DNA of 64,000 nt from Ilex aquifolium (Eukaryota > Streptophyta > Magnoliopsida > Aquifoliales > Aquifoliaceae): the NCBI GenBank assembly GCA_951799425.1, contig OX637395.1, positions 3,138,001-3,202,000 on the forward strand, in the 5' to 3' direction. The position numbers and the translations under genes were made by a program. Shown here piece after piece: positions 37,669 through 50,194 of this stretch; the stretch's first letter is position 1; every line of letters starts with the position of its first letter. A model generated the notes under the pieces. That model saw only the letters and a program-made list of their open reading frames with translations. It searched no databases and had not been told where the DNA came from.

Positions 37669-40600
37669 TTAGGTAGGAAAATTAAGGTTACAATCGGATA
37701 ACAAAGAAGCCTTAAGCTCGGGAGGGGGGGTGCCTAACCAATTCAAAGGAATGGAATTGGTTAGAAAATTTGCAGCCACCCAATGAGCAGTCCTATTACA
37801 GGCTCTCGGCTTGTGTAAAAAGCGAAGGTTACGTAACCTTGCCAAAAATCTAATATCATCCATAATTACACAAAGTTCCCATGGGGAACATTTTCAGTTG
37901 AGCTTAACTGAATAACGGAAAGACAATCATTCATAATAATACAATTTGAGAGCATGAGTGAGTCGGCCAAAAGGCAGGCTTGACGAACCGCCTCAGCTTC
38001 AGCCATCAGAGGAGAACCAGCGAAGAACGACCTGGCAACACCATCCAAAAGAGAGCCATCCGCCTGGGTAACCACCACCCCACAGGCTGCCTTCTTCTCT
38101 TTAGACAAAAAGGAACCATCACAGCAGATCAAGACATCAGGAGCATGGATAGAGGATTGAGTCATAGAAAACAAGGGAGAACCAGTTTGAGAGGGGGAAA
38201 TATTTGCTAGTCTAAACTGATCAGACCACATACTTTGGGCCCGAACCACAGACGCAAAGGCCTCAACCTCCACAACCTCAAAAACCATATGATTCCTAGC
38301 CTTTCAAATAACCCAGCCCACAGTAGCAACTTTCTCCAATAATTCCAGTCTCCCCTGTGCATCATCAATCTGTTCTAAAATCCAGGAGGAGCGCTGCAAG
38401 ACAGAGAGAAAGGAAGTCGTATCCCATCTAAAGGACAAGTTCATGCCAAACCAAACACGCTGCGTCCAATCACACTCAAATAACATGTGTTCAACTGACT
38501 CAGGAAGCTGCCTACAAACGGGACAGAGAGAAGACTGAGAGCACCTCCGCTTGGATAAATTCTCTTGCGTGGCCAAAATATTCTGACAAGCTCTCCACCA
38601 AAAGTGCTTGATCTTAGGCAAAGCCTTCATATTCCAAACACACTGCCATAACTTAGGGTGAGGGGAGACAGATGAGCCGCATTCCATCGAAGTCCCAAGC
38701 AGCTTGAAACCCCTTCGATAGCCAGATTTAACAGAGAACACACCCTTACGGTCAGGCCACCAAATACGTTTATCATCCATCCCCCTCCTCGACAAAGGAA
38801 TGACGCCAATAGCTTTAGAGTCCTCACTTGAAACAATAGAGGTCAAAAGAGAAGCGTTCCATCCAGGAGGATTCAGAGAAATAACCTCAGCCACTTTAGA
38901 AATCTGGGCATTCAGGGGTTTAGGAGTTCGAACAGAAAGAGAAGGGGACAAGGGGATCCATTTATCAGACCAAAAGTTGACATTGCTCCCATTACCAATT
39001 TGCCACATTAAACCGCTGTCAAGAAGAACCCTGCCATGAAGAAGACTGGTCCAACCCCAGGAGGGTCTGTTACCCCGCTTCGCCTGCATCATATCATCAT
39101 CAGGGAAATATATAGCTTTTGTGAATTGCGCCCAGAATGAGTCAGGCTGAGAAATAAGACGCCAACATTGCTTAGCCAATAAGGCTTGATTGAATAAGAA
39201 GAAGTCTTTGAACCCAAGCCCCCCAGCAGCCTTCGAATCAGTCATTCTCGACCATTTTTTCCAACAAATGCCATTCCTCGCTTCAGATCCCTGCCACCAG
39301 AAATTTCGAACCAAGGCATTCAGTTTATTGCAAAAACTCTTAGGGAAAGCCACCACTGACATTGCATAGTTGGGGATAGCTTGGATCACCGCCTTGACCA
39401 GCACCTCTTTGCCAGCCTGTGAGAGACAAGATCCTTTCCATCCTTGAAGCTTCTTACGCACCCTCTCCAAAATAAAGCCAAAAACTTCACTTCTAGAACG
39501 ACCCCACATTGAGGGAATTCCCAAGTATCTAGCTTGGTGAGGGAGAGGTTGCAAACCCAGAAGATGACAAAGAAAGGCTTTTTGTTCAACAGAAGCATTG
39601 GCAGAGAAAATAATACCAGATTTGGAAAGATTAGCACTTTGGCCTGAAGCCAAACAGTAGGACTGAAGAATACGGATAAACTCCCTAATACCACATTCCT
39701 GGGCTTTGATGAAAAATAGAGAATCATCCGCGAAAAAAAGATGAGAGATGACCGGGCTTCTCCTCCGGATTTTAATTCCCAAAAGACATCTATCTTCCAC
39801 TCCTCTTCTAATCATTGACGAGAAGACATCAGCAACAAAAAGGAACAGGTAGGGGGACAAAGGATCACCTTGGCGAATTCCCCTTTGAGGAGTGATTTCA
39901 CAAACTCGAACCCCGTTAAGTACCACCTGATACGTCACCGAGGAAACACAACTCATAACAAGATCCACCCAACTCCTAGCAAAGCCCATAGAAATCATCG
40001 TGGCCTCCAAAAAGTCCCATTCGACTCTGTCATAGGCCTTGCTAATATCCAATTTAATTGCCACTTCGGGAACCCTGCCACGCTTCTTGCCTTTCAAGTG
40101 ATGGAAAACTTCGTTGGCAATGAAAATACAATCCTGGATCTGTCGATGAGGGATAAAGGCAGCTTGATTAGGAGACACAATAGAGCCCAGCAGGACCTTC
40201 AATCTATTAGCCATGACCTTAGAGATCACTTTGTACACAAAATTGCATAAAGCAATAGGTCTGAATTGCGATAAACTCTCTGGTGCCTCCTCCTTTGGAA
40301 TCAGAACAATATGAGTGTGGTTAAGACCAGTGGGAAGATGGCCTCCTTCAAAAAAAGCCTTGACCAAAAGGAACACATCATGCCCCACGATATGCCAAAA
40401 ATGATGGAAAAAAATCCCTGGAAAACCATCCGGTCCCGGAGCTTTTAGAGCTCCCAATTCAGAAACTGCTTTCCAAACTTCAGAAGTGGAAAGCTCCCGA
40501 AGAAGGCTCTGGTTCATCTCATGAGTAACAGTAGACTGGACAGAATGCAATGCTTCATCCCAGTTGCGTTCCCCAGCAGTAGAGAAAAGTTCCTGAAAGT

Positions 40601-41792
40601 AAGCTTGAATATGTGAAGAAATGTCCTCATCCCCTTCAATCCATTCAGTCTCATTTGTCTTCAGTTTGAGGATAAGGTTTCGGTTGCGTCGCTGAAGGGT
40701 AGATAGGTGAAAAAACCTCGTATTCTCATCCCCCCCTTTGAGCCAGTTAATTCTGGAGCGTTGCATCAAAAATTGCTCTTCTCTACCTCTGATCGTATCA
40801 AGTTGTGAGCAAAGACTAGCCTCTCTTAACAAGTTCGCCTCAGATGGAGAAAGGGTCTGAACATAAGATAACTCACTTTCAAGCTCCCGAATAAGCTTCC
40901 TATTATTACCAAACTTATGTCTACTCCAAGAAAGCAAACCCCTTTCACAAAGCGCCAGATTTGATGAAACCGTGAGGATAGGCAGACCAGATCGGTTATG
41001 CACCCGATTCCTCTTAATCACCTCTTCACACTCAGCATCATCCAACCACATGCTTTCAAATTTGAAATAAAAAGGTCTCTTTCGGGAAGGCTCCCCAAAT
41101 TCAACCACAATGGGACAGTGATCCGACCCCATTCGGGCCTCATGAGTCACCTAGGTGTGAGGGAAGACATCATACCATTCTGAGTTAACCAAGGCTCTAT
41201 CTAGACGTTCCTGCACATTTGCAGCACCTGGTCTATTATTAGACCAAGTGAACCTAGGGCCACCAAATCCCAACTCCAACAAACAACAATCCGAGATAAG
41301 ACTCTGCAACTCCTCAACTTTCTTGTAGGAAGAAGGAAAACCCCCTACCTTATCAGTTAAAGAGCTAATGACATTAAAATCCCCCAAAACCAACCAGGGG
41401 CAATCAACCACCCTAGCCATTTCCTTGAGAGTCCCCCAAGTATGTTGACGCTTTTCGAATTTTGGATCCCCATAAATAAACGAGCATTGCCACATCCGTG
41501 CCTGCTGAGAGAAACTGCAGCGAATAGTGATAAGATTGCTATTCTGTTCAGTAATCCGTAAGCTAAGATCATTATTCCACCACAAAGCCAAGCCCCCTGA
41601 GAGGCCCACCGGATCAATATATTCACCAAATTGGAAATGCAAGGATCTTCTCAATCGATCCAACTTATGGAATTTATTTTTGGTTTCCATAAGAAAGACG
41701 ATTGAGGGGCGATGGGTATCAATTAACCCTCGTAAGTACCGGACTGTCCGGGGTCGCCCCACTCCCTGACAGTTCCAAGAGATGACTAGCAT
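37669..41792 (-). pseudogene. LINE ORF2: endonuclease, reverse transcriptase, RNase H (broken)
   Basis: An apurinic-type endonuclease domain (VISWNCQGVGRPRT, ETK, WLVLGDFNVI, GSDHCPIV) is followed by reverse transcriptase (ILIPKEE, QFRPIALCN, FADDSLFF) and a zinc-binding zf-RVT segment (CPVCRQLPESVEHMLFEC). Last is a plant-type RNase H (ICCDGSF, AEAEAVRQA, IMNDCLSVIQ). Damage: an in-frame TAG at 41151-41153 inside the endonuclease, an in-frame TGA at 38304-38306 between zf-RVT and RNase H, and a frameshift at about 37870-37885. The fragment at 47084-47340 keeps the frame at that last position. An original element would have encoded one protein of about 1,370 residues. Confidence 0.93.
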
Positions 41793-43464
41793 GAGTGGTG
41801 TGGCTGTTTGAGGTCAGCCACCACCACCTTTGTTTGTGGACAGATTGACATTTCCGCCTCAGATAAATTATAAGAAGGCTGCGAAAACCAGTGAGAATCA
41901 CTCCGATTGACATAATTTTCCCCCTTGCCTTCCTGAACTTCCTCTTCTGCTCCTGCTTGTTGGTAATGCCCTTGAGGCTCTGGTTCCTGAACATGCGCAA
42001 AAAAGAACTCGGATTTGGATTGAACATGTGCCCTCCTATGAGCCCTGTTGTTGTGTTTCTTGGGTCGGGATTTAGGGGAAGGTTTATTTCTTGGAGCTTG
42101 GATGGAAAGGTTTAGGGGCAGTGGATGCGCAAGCGGGGACGGTACTGGAGAGGGCTCTTGTGGGGAAAAAAATTGAATGCCTTTGTTTCTTTTTCGACGT
42201 AGTGACTGAACTTCCTCTGCATCAGATTCAGATTGGGCTTTTCGTTTCAAAGACATGTGTTGGAAAAAAACTTCCACTTGGTCTCCTTCTTCCTGACTTC
42301 CTTTATTCGTACTAGCCTGCACCTCCTTAGCTTCCACCGCTTGAGCCTCAAAACTATCATTTGGTTCGATAACAAAATAGGATCCTCTTTGCACTGCTAC
42401 CAGCATACCAGAATCCTCTTTAGGGACTGAATGAGGAGGGCTAGGATCACAGTCATTAATCCCACCCATAAAGGGCACCACCATAAGGGGAGGGGTATTA
42501 AAATCAGAATCACTCATCTGAGTTTGCACACGAGCAGCAGGGCTATCAGCCGGAGTTCCTTGTGGGTTCCCCATAGGGGCATCACTATCAAGAATATTTC
42601 CCTTATTTGGAGGTGTGATTGGGTTTGGAGTAACCTGGACCGAAGGATCAACCTCCACACGTGTCTCATGAAGCTTTCCTTTAAGTTTCTCCTTTTTCTC
42701 CATACTCTCTCGAGCCTTGAGAGACCAGGTCTCTCTGAAGAAACCCGAAGAAGAAGCACTTGATGCTCGTAATTCAGGGCCAAACTGGCATTTGGGACCT
42801 AGGGTACCTCTGTCTTTACATTGACTTTGAGCATGACCTATTCGACCACAAAGATAGCAGAAATCCGAGAGTCGTTCATACTGTAAAGTAATCCAAATAT
42901 CATCCTGATTATCCCTAGCCAGAAAAAAACCCCTCTTGAGTGGTTCCTGAAGGTCGATCCTACACTTAACCCGAAGGAAATTACGCTGGAATTGAACCTC
43001 CCCATCCACATCCTCCAACTGGGTCGGATCGCCAATCAGTCTCCCAATCCTCCATGCGTTGTTTTTAGTCATCATATCAAGAGGAAGCCCCCGGATTTGC
43101 ACCCAAAACTCAGAATAGTGAAATTTGAAGTCACTAATGATACTCTGAGGCTGATAGGGTTTTAAGACTAGAAGCGCTCCCATGACAGACCAAGGACCCT
43201 CATGCAAAACTTCATTTTATCACTCTCATCTTTGAACATGAACATATACGTGTTCCGTTCCCAGTATGTGATGGAAAAGCCCTTTGAGGTTTTCCAAGAG
43301 TTTTGTAGAACATTACACACTCCCTGTCTGTTGAGATTAGTGGTGGTGAAGAAACGACCCACAAGACAGAATTTTTCGACATTTTGGACAGTAGAAGGAT
43401 TCGAAAATAGGGATATTCGAGGAGGAGGAGTGGAGTACGAATCAGCTTCGGTTTCTTGTGCCAT
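41786..43464 (-). pseudogene. LINE ORF1: gag-like DUF4283/zinc-knuckle protein (frameshifted)
   Basis: RNA-binding gag-like protein of plant L1 elements. The first part (43464-43168) begins MAQETEADSYSTPPPRISLF and carries the DUF4283-like region up to MFMFKDESDKMKF. A single-base loss at about 43195-43205 moves the rest into the next frame, which runs from about 43207 to 41786. That part contains the rest of DUF4283 (EFWVQIRGLPLDMM, RGFFLARDNQDDIWI) and the zinc knuckle CYLCGRIGHAQSQC (CX2CX4HX4C). A long low-complexity tail with basic clusters follows. Confidence 0.88.
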
Positions 43465-44485
43465 AATGGGAATACAGAAGAAAGACACGCAAAGATCTAG
43501 AATATGGAGAGAAAGAGACAAGAAAAGGAGAGGGCAGGAGATCAGAAAGAGACAAGAGAAGAGAGTTGTGGATTGTAAGAAGAAAATGAATATGGAAGAA
43601 GACAAAAGGGGCAAAAAGACCTAGACCCAGAAAATCCAAGACCAGATAAAAAGAAAAGAAAAGGTCAAGAAAAGGACACCGAAAATTCAAAAGGCAGAAT
43701 AGAAAGAGACAGGAGAGCAATAAAGGAGGAGAACTCAAACTGTAGGAAAACCAGGACAAGCTTTATGAAGCATTAAAGCATAAAAAAGAAAGAGAAATCA
43801 GGTACCTGGAACCAGATGATTCATCGAAACCAAGCAACAGCCCAATAAAGAAACACGATCCCAAAAGGCAATAGAGCAGATGAAAAGGTTGAGGAGGACC
43901 CCAGAAGAAACCCTAGAAAGGGTAGAGAGCTCTCATCCCGAGAGAGAACCGTGCCTTTAGTATACCTCTGTATCAATTACATTTTTTTAGTTAAATTATT
44001 ATATTTTATAATTTTAAAAAAAAATTATTATAAAATCAGTTCAATTAGTTGACTTAACGAGTAAACTAATAATCATTAACTTAATCTTTGCAGTTCGATA
44101 TCCAATCTGATTTTGATAACTTTACTTGGGTTCGGAACCGAGTTGAAAATTTTGTAACTTGGTTGAGCCTTACTTGCAACTCTAAGATTATCTCTAATAG
44201 AGACTCGAATTTTTATCTAAATTTAAGTAAAAAATAAAAAATTTAATTTGATATAGACTTCTTTAATAAAGAAACTTAAATTTAAAAGAAGCGAAACTCA
44301 AATTTAAATATAAACCAACTCAAATTTAAATGAAGGTAAAATATGACCATTAAAATCCTTCATTTGGCATGTGCATAGGTCTAATATTGAATAAATATTT
44401 TAGATTATTTTTATTTAAATTTAAATTTGAATTAAAAAAAAAATAAAAGATGAAAATACTCTAATGTTTCTCATGTGTTGCATTA

Positions 44486-45118
44486 GTTTCCACTAAGGGT
44501 GAAACTCGGGCGGGTTGGACAGTTAACCCTAGCTCAACCCTATGTATATAATCTTCAACCCTAACCCTAACCCTAACCCTAACTCTGTCTCGGGTTGAGG
44601 AACTCAACTCAAACACTGCCCGAGTTTAATTTGGGCGGGCTCGGGTTGAATTCGGGTTAATGATTTCGGGCTGATTTCAGGTTACTTTACGGGTTCAATT
44701 CGGATTGAGTTCGAGTTGAGCCCAAAATAGACTTGTTGTTCTAAACCTGATGCACTGTCCCACAATCCAACTGCAGCATACATACTTGTTATAACCACAT
44801 AGTTTACTGACTTCTCAGGTTCTATATTAAATATGTGTCTGATTGCAATCTCTCTCATAGACATATTGTCATAGTTACTACATGCCCCAAGAATGGAACC
44901 CCAGACATTAATTCGGGTTGAGCCCGATTTTAATATTCGGGTTCAACCCGTGAATCCGATGGCTCAACCCAAGTCCAACCCAAATTGAATTTGGGTTGAT
45001 ATTTTTTGATCCAAGTTCAACTCAAGTATTAAAAACTCTAGTCCAAACTCTAATTTTTTTGGATTGAACTCGAGTTAAAATCGGGTTAACCCGCCCCAGT
45101 TTCACCCCTAATTTCCAC
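44486..45118. mobile_element. hAT-type MITE containing telomere-like repeats
   Basis: Body 44494-45110. The left end is TAAGGGTGAAACTCGGGCGG. The right end inverted is TAGGGGTGAAACTGGGGCGG. Near-perfect 8-bp flanks GTTTCCAC (44486-44493) and ATTTCCAC (45111-45118). The body is full of CGGGTT/AACCCG strings and holds four AACCCT units in a row (44557-44580). Confidence 0.85.
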
Positions 45119-45355
45119 CGGATATCTGGAGGTGTGAAAGAGCTGAGGAGCGGAAAAACCATCAAAAAACGACAAGCTTCAAAGCCGTGTGATACTTGGG
45201 TGAGCTACGTTTACGGGCTGCAGTAATTGATCCTCACTCAAACTAAAGGGCCCGCTGTCGTATTGTATCACCAGATTCACCACCTACAGTCATCACCGTC
45301 GTCATCGCTCATCACCAACATCATTAACAGGAGCTCCAAAGCATTCCACCGATTG

Positions 45356-48300
45356 ATGTGGGCTTCTGTTACCAGCGGTGGTCTACGATTTCTACGCTAC
45401 CACCGTGTTTCTCTTCCTCCTGTACCCTTCGTCTCCTCTTCTTCTCCGATTACGAGTTTTCGTGCGCTAGCTCGGATGGACTCGGCAAAATATACAGCCG
45501 GTGGCTCTTCATTCACTGCTTCTGCTCATTCAAGTGGAAGGTACTTCATTCCTTACTCGATCTCTCTCCTAGTTTGAGTAATTTTCCTTTCCCTCTGTTT
45601 GCCTGTTGAAGAAAAGAAGAAAATTGAAAGTCTTGCTTTCGTATGTTTTCTGTTTTCCTCAGTTTTCTCTGCAACCAAACGGATGGGAAATTGTTTTATG
45701 TAAGTAATTATAATGTTGTTTATATGTACAATAGTGGTGGTCGAGGAAGAGGTTTGGAACTGAAAGATAATCGCGAAAGATCGAGAGGCCGTGGCGGTGG
45801 TTCGGGCAAAGACAAAATTGATGCTCTTGGGAGACTTCTGTATGCTCATTTTTTTTTTTTTTTGAAGTTTTCTAATTGTTATCATATGTTTGATATAACT
45901 TGTTTATTGTCCTTGTATATCTGTATTTGATGGCCAATTTGTAACTTTCAATTTAGGGACAATGTTTATAACTTTAGAAGGTAAGGTAAACAGAAATAAG
46001 GGGGAAAACACATTCAATTCAGGTGGGTTTTTTGAGAATTGAGATGATAGTTAGGGACATTGAAGAACAACGCATAAAAGAAACAAGCTTTTGGAAATCT
46101 ACAAATTGGGTCCCACTTAGTGTTGGAGCTCGAAATTTCCAAATTTTTTTTGGGGGGTGGGGAAGGGTGTGTGTAAAGTATGAACTTCTCTTTATCACAT
46201 CATCTAAGCAGCTGAAAGTACTCTAGAGAGAAGAAAACTATTATGCTGTGATATTGTAACTCGGTATTGACGGCGGTATCATACCGAAAATTATAATTTT
46301 TTATGTCTAAGTTATAATTTTTTTGTGGTATAAGTTACAACTTGTAAAGACATGATTGATCCTATAATGTTGTGATCGATCATGGAAGTTGTAACTTTCA
46401 AAAGTTGAGTTACAATTTTTAAAGATTAAGTTACAACTCGTAAATGAGAAGTTATAACCATCCATGATCATTCATGGGACTCCCTCAACCCATTGTAACT
46501 TTACCTTTCAAAGGTGTAACTTTGCCATTAAAAACTGTAACTTTTGGTAAGGTACCAATTTTTTTTTTTTGATACCGTAAACTTTCTTCTCATTTTAATT
46601 AAGCCATCATTTGAATGTTATACTCTGTTGGTAATGATTTCAGAACACGGATTTTGCGGCACCAGGCTTCTGAGTTGAACTTGAATTTGAGGAGTGATGG
46701 CTATGTCAAGGTTGAAGATCTATTAAAGCTCGATTTGAAAACATTTGCCAACATTCCACTGAGGTCACACACAATTGGTGATATTAGAGAGGTTGGTTCG
46801 GAAAATATCATAGCCTTAACGATCGCTCTTGTGCATATACTTTTCTGTAGGTGAAATAAACCTATTAACATAAATTGGTTGGTGCATAAGAGTTAATATA
46901 TTAAATTTGTAACAGTTGACACGGAGATATGCCTTCTCTAAATGCCCCAATCACTTTTTTTGTTCTTTCCGTCCCTTCTCTTTGGAATGCCAATTTTCTT
47001 TGCTTCAATCATAATTGAGTATAAAGATTGGATTCTTTAAATTGTTTTTTATTGGATTGGGTTACGCAATTTGATCAAACAAGAATAAAATATTTCATTT
47101 TAGTAGGAAAAGCCAAATTACAATCAGTCAAGATAGAAGCCTCGGGTGGGGGATAGCTAGTCCAACTCAATGGAAGTGAGTTGTTCATAGCAGAGGCTGC
47201 CACCCAGTGAGCAGCCTTGTTACTGGCCCTCAGCTTGTGTAAAAAGCTAAGGTAATGTAACCTAGCATAATATCTAATATCTTCCACAAATACATTGATT
47301 TCCCATGGAGGAACATATTCAGTGGAGCTAAGTTTGATAATATTAATAACATTTGATTCTGTATTTACTTCTTGGCCTTTTATTTATACTATTTACTTTG
47401 GACTGATAATAAGACATAGCTACTATGTACAAGTTGTATAAATAGTTTCTTTGACAAAATAAATGTTAACATACAAGTTTATGTAAAAATTTGCCAGTAT
47501 ATCACCTAGGCCTCTCAAGGCATTACATGGATGGCTAATTTTAGAAGTGTAAGAGAATCCAAGTGGAGACTTTTAAAGTGTAGTATCATCTAGCTCATAT
47601 TAGCTTCAAGGCAGTGTTTGGTCGCCAGACTCTGAAAAAATAGATTCAGCGAGGAACCCCATGAGAGGGTTGATACATCTGAGCCTATCAAATAAAGGTT
47701 GAAGAATAAAAAAAAACTTGGTGTCTTTCTATATCGTCTGGTTCGCCGAATCCATTAGAGCTGATGCTGTGAAAGCCTTGGGGAGCATTGTCGTCCTCAA
47801 TTGTGCGGAGTGTTGCATGGCTTAAAGAGATGCCACATATGCCACACATCAAATATTTCCTTCTTGAAGCCCACCCTGGTTATTCATATCATGCTTATAT
47901 GTATGTATCTCCGTGATATACCCTTGCACAATGCATGCATCATGATTTACACAACATTATTTTTTGTTATTCAGTTGATCAGCAACATGTGAACAGTTTT
48001 ATCCTGATTATTCGCATGTCTCAAACATATCTGAATTGTTTGTCTTTTGTGTTCTCCAGGCTGTCAGAAAAGACAATAAACAGAGGTTTAGCCTGTTGGA
48101 AGAGAATGGGAACCTTTTGATACGTGCAAACCAGGGACACTCAATAACGGTAATATTCTTGGAAGAACCAGATTTGAGCATCTTTTCTGGCTCAAGAATT
48201 TGAATAAAACTTGATTAAAAGTAGCCTGTATGTATGACCATGCATGCAGTCTACTGGTTGGGAAGATTTGCTAGCTAGCTTTTGATTTTTTTCCTTTTCG

Positions 48301-50194
48301 TTTTGCAATAAATAAAGTATGAAAGATTTGGTTAAGGTCTAAATCCTCATCCTTATGACTTTCTTGCTGCCCATTCCTTATAGTTCTATCCTTGTTCTCT
48401 GCCAGAATATTAAATACCTCTGTCAAATTTTATGTTCAGCAATTATTCTAGTCCTCTCCAGGTAGAGATGCTGGGTGAAAACATCTCGGATTGTAAGTGA
48501 ACTGTAGTAATAGCGCTCAAGTTGTGTATAGTGGGATTTTGTACAATGATTCTGGATGTATGTGGATGCTTTTTGATGCACTTCAACAATATGTGAATTA
48601 TAAGAGCCCTTGTAGTCTCAAGCCGCTTATCTGACCATCTGATTATGAAAAATAACAATGTTGCTCCAAGTTTACACATTTGGCGATTCACAATTTGAAG
48701 TTGTAGTGCCTAAAATATACTTGGATATCATTTATTCTCTTCACTGATTAACATATTGATAAGTATGTTACTTACCTGCTGTTTTGTTTTAGAAAGTTGG
48801 AGTACTGTGTAATTCTTTTTAAGATTCAAGCTTAATGTTATTGCTTCATTAAGCATTTTAAGTGAGCTTCCTTCTTTCACTGAGAATGATATGGCCTTAC
48901 TTTGTGTGCTTGGCAGGCGGTTGAAACTGAAAGATTATTAAAACCTATACTATCAGCTGAAGAAGTACCTGGTGGGGACACTTACGTTGCATGCAATATA
49001 TAAATGATTTTGCCACTTAGAATGCAATTAAATATCCGGGTGGATAATATCAAATTTTGCATATTCGTTTCCTGTTATTGTGCAGTCTGTGTACATGGGA
49101 CCTACAGGAAGAATTTGGAATCAATTCTGGAGCATGGTCTTAAACGCATGAATAGATTGCATGTCCACTTCTCATGTGGGTTGCCAACAGAGGATGAAGT
49201 GGTTAGTGGTAAGACATTTGATGGGTTCCTTTGGTGCATTGGTTTTGGAGTTCATGACTTTTTTTGTCGTAAGACAATAGTACTTGGGGGTTGTCCCTGC
49301 CACAAAACTTGCCTAATCTTTTCTGCCCACAAATTGTATGGAAAAGATAGGAGTGAGGGAGCTGAGTTTTGTCTCAGCTCCATTAGTTGGGGACTTGAAT
49401 ATTGACCTGTTCATTTGGCACGACAAAATGGTAGTGGGAGATGAAAATTTATTGATGGGAGATACATGTCTCAAATAAAGGTTGCCTATAGCAGATGATA
49501 TGTCCATGGTGGTTGATCAATGGGAGAGCTCACTTGATGCATATAAACATCTCATCATTCGTTTAATGATTGGCTCCCAGTCCATGTATTTACATCCATG
49601 CATATACACATTAGGGAAAAGAGTTGATACGTTTTTTTCCGAGACCTATGGTTTTATTGTCTTCTGTTGACAGTCAACTGTTCTGCAGCATCCTAGTTTA
49701 AAAAGGAAACTGTTCTGTGGCATCCTAATTTAAAAGGGAAACTGTTCTGTAGCATCATATCTTCAATTTTTTTGGTGGTTTTGGTGGATTTGGGGGAGAT
49801 TTCAAAGATGATCATCATGAGACAAGCCATTTGAGTGCTGTAAAATGGACACATAGCAAAACTGGTTCTGATTTGCTGTGTTACTTTTATTTTTACAGGT
49901 ATTAGACGGGATGTTAATGTCTTGATCTTTCTCGATGTCAGAAAAGCTTTGGAAGGTATAATTATAAGCTCATAATGAAATCAATCATGTATTCTGTTCT
50001 CAATGCAACAAGGGAAATGAAGTCAGTCTGATACCTTTTTCTTTTCTATCTCTTCAATACTTGCTGCAGAGAGTATGAAGCTTTATATTTCAGACAACAG
50101 GGTGATCTTGACTGAAGGTTTTGATGGTGTTGTGCCAGTAAAGTTCTTCGAGAAGATAGAGTCATGGCCAGATAGACGACCCATACCATTTTAG
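45356..50194 (+). CDS. tRNA 2'-phosphotransferase (Tpt1/KptA family)
   Basis: Removes the 2'-phosphate left at the splice junction of tRNAs, passing it to NAD+ with release of ADP-ribose 1",2"-cyclic phosphate. Exons 45356-45540, 45735-45839, 46644-46791, 48060-48149, 48917-48971, 49086-49208, 49899-49955 and 50070-50194 sum to 888 bases (295 aa), all in phase. The family tetrad is visible in the long form: Arg102-His103 (RILRHQ), Arg168 (LIRANQGHS) and an Arg in GIRRDVNVLIF (238/239). CVHGTYRKNLESILEHGL is also conserved. The N-terminus from 45356 is Arg/Ser-rich and poor in acidic residues (MWASVTSGGLRFLRYHRVSL), like an organellar transit peptide. An in-frame ATG at 45476 would give a 255-aa form. 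Intron 2 holds repeat copy C; intron 3 holds a LINE fragment. Confidence 0.93.
46262..46585. repeat. Modular palindromic repeat family, copy C (longest)
   Basis: Lies in intron 2 of the Tpt1-like gene. It contains alternating GTTATAATTT/AAGTTACAACTT modules and ATGATTGATC, GTGATCGATCATGG and CCATGATCATTCATGG modules. Its edges are GGCGGTATCATACCG and, inverted, TACGGTATC followed by a GGTACC-containing string. Confidence 0.6.
47084..47340 (-). mobile_element. 5'-truncated LINE fragment in Tpt1 intron 3
   Basis: Minus strand; it encodes the end of the same ORF2 RNase H region (VEDIRYYARLHYLSFLHKLR, NKAAHWVAASA) followed by a similar 3' tail. About 250 bp survive. It is diverged from the full-length LINE at 37631-43978, so it came from another copy. 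No clear target duplication. Confidence 0.8.

Larger units (their letters stand above)
37617..43992 (-). mobile_element. Full-length degenerate L1-type LINE with 14-bp target duplication
   Basis: Perfect direct repeats ACATTTTTTTAGTT (37617-37630 and 43979-43992) bound a 6.35-kb element transcribed on the minus strand (43978 to 37631). Order: about 510-base leader, ORF1 (43464-41786), ORF2 (41792-37669), short 3' tail, poly(A) directly before the 3' target repeat. ORF1 and ORF2 overlap by 7 bases in ATGCTAG. Both ORFs are broken, so the copy cannot be active. The intact duplication suggests a fairly recent insertion downstream of RPS13. Confidence 0.95.

Noticed and set aside
44557-44580. Interstitial telomere marking an old chromosome end
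   Set aside because: Only four six-base units, entirely inside a bounded MITE with similar sequence around it.
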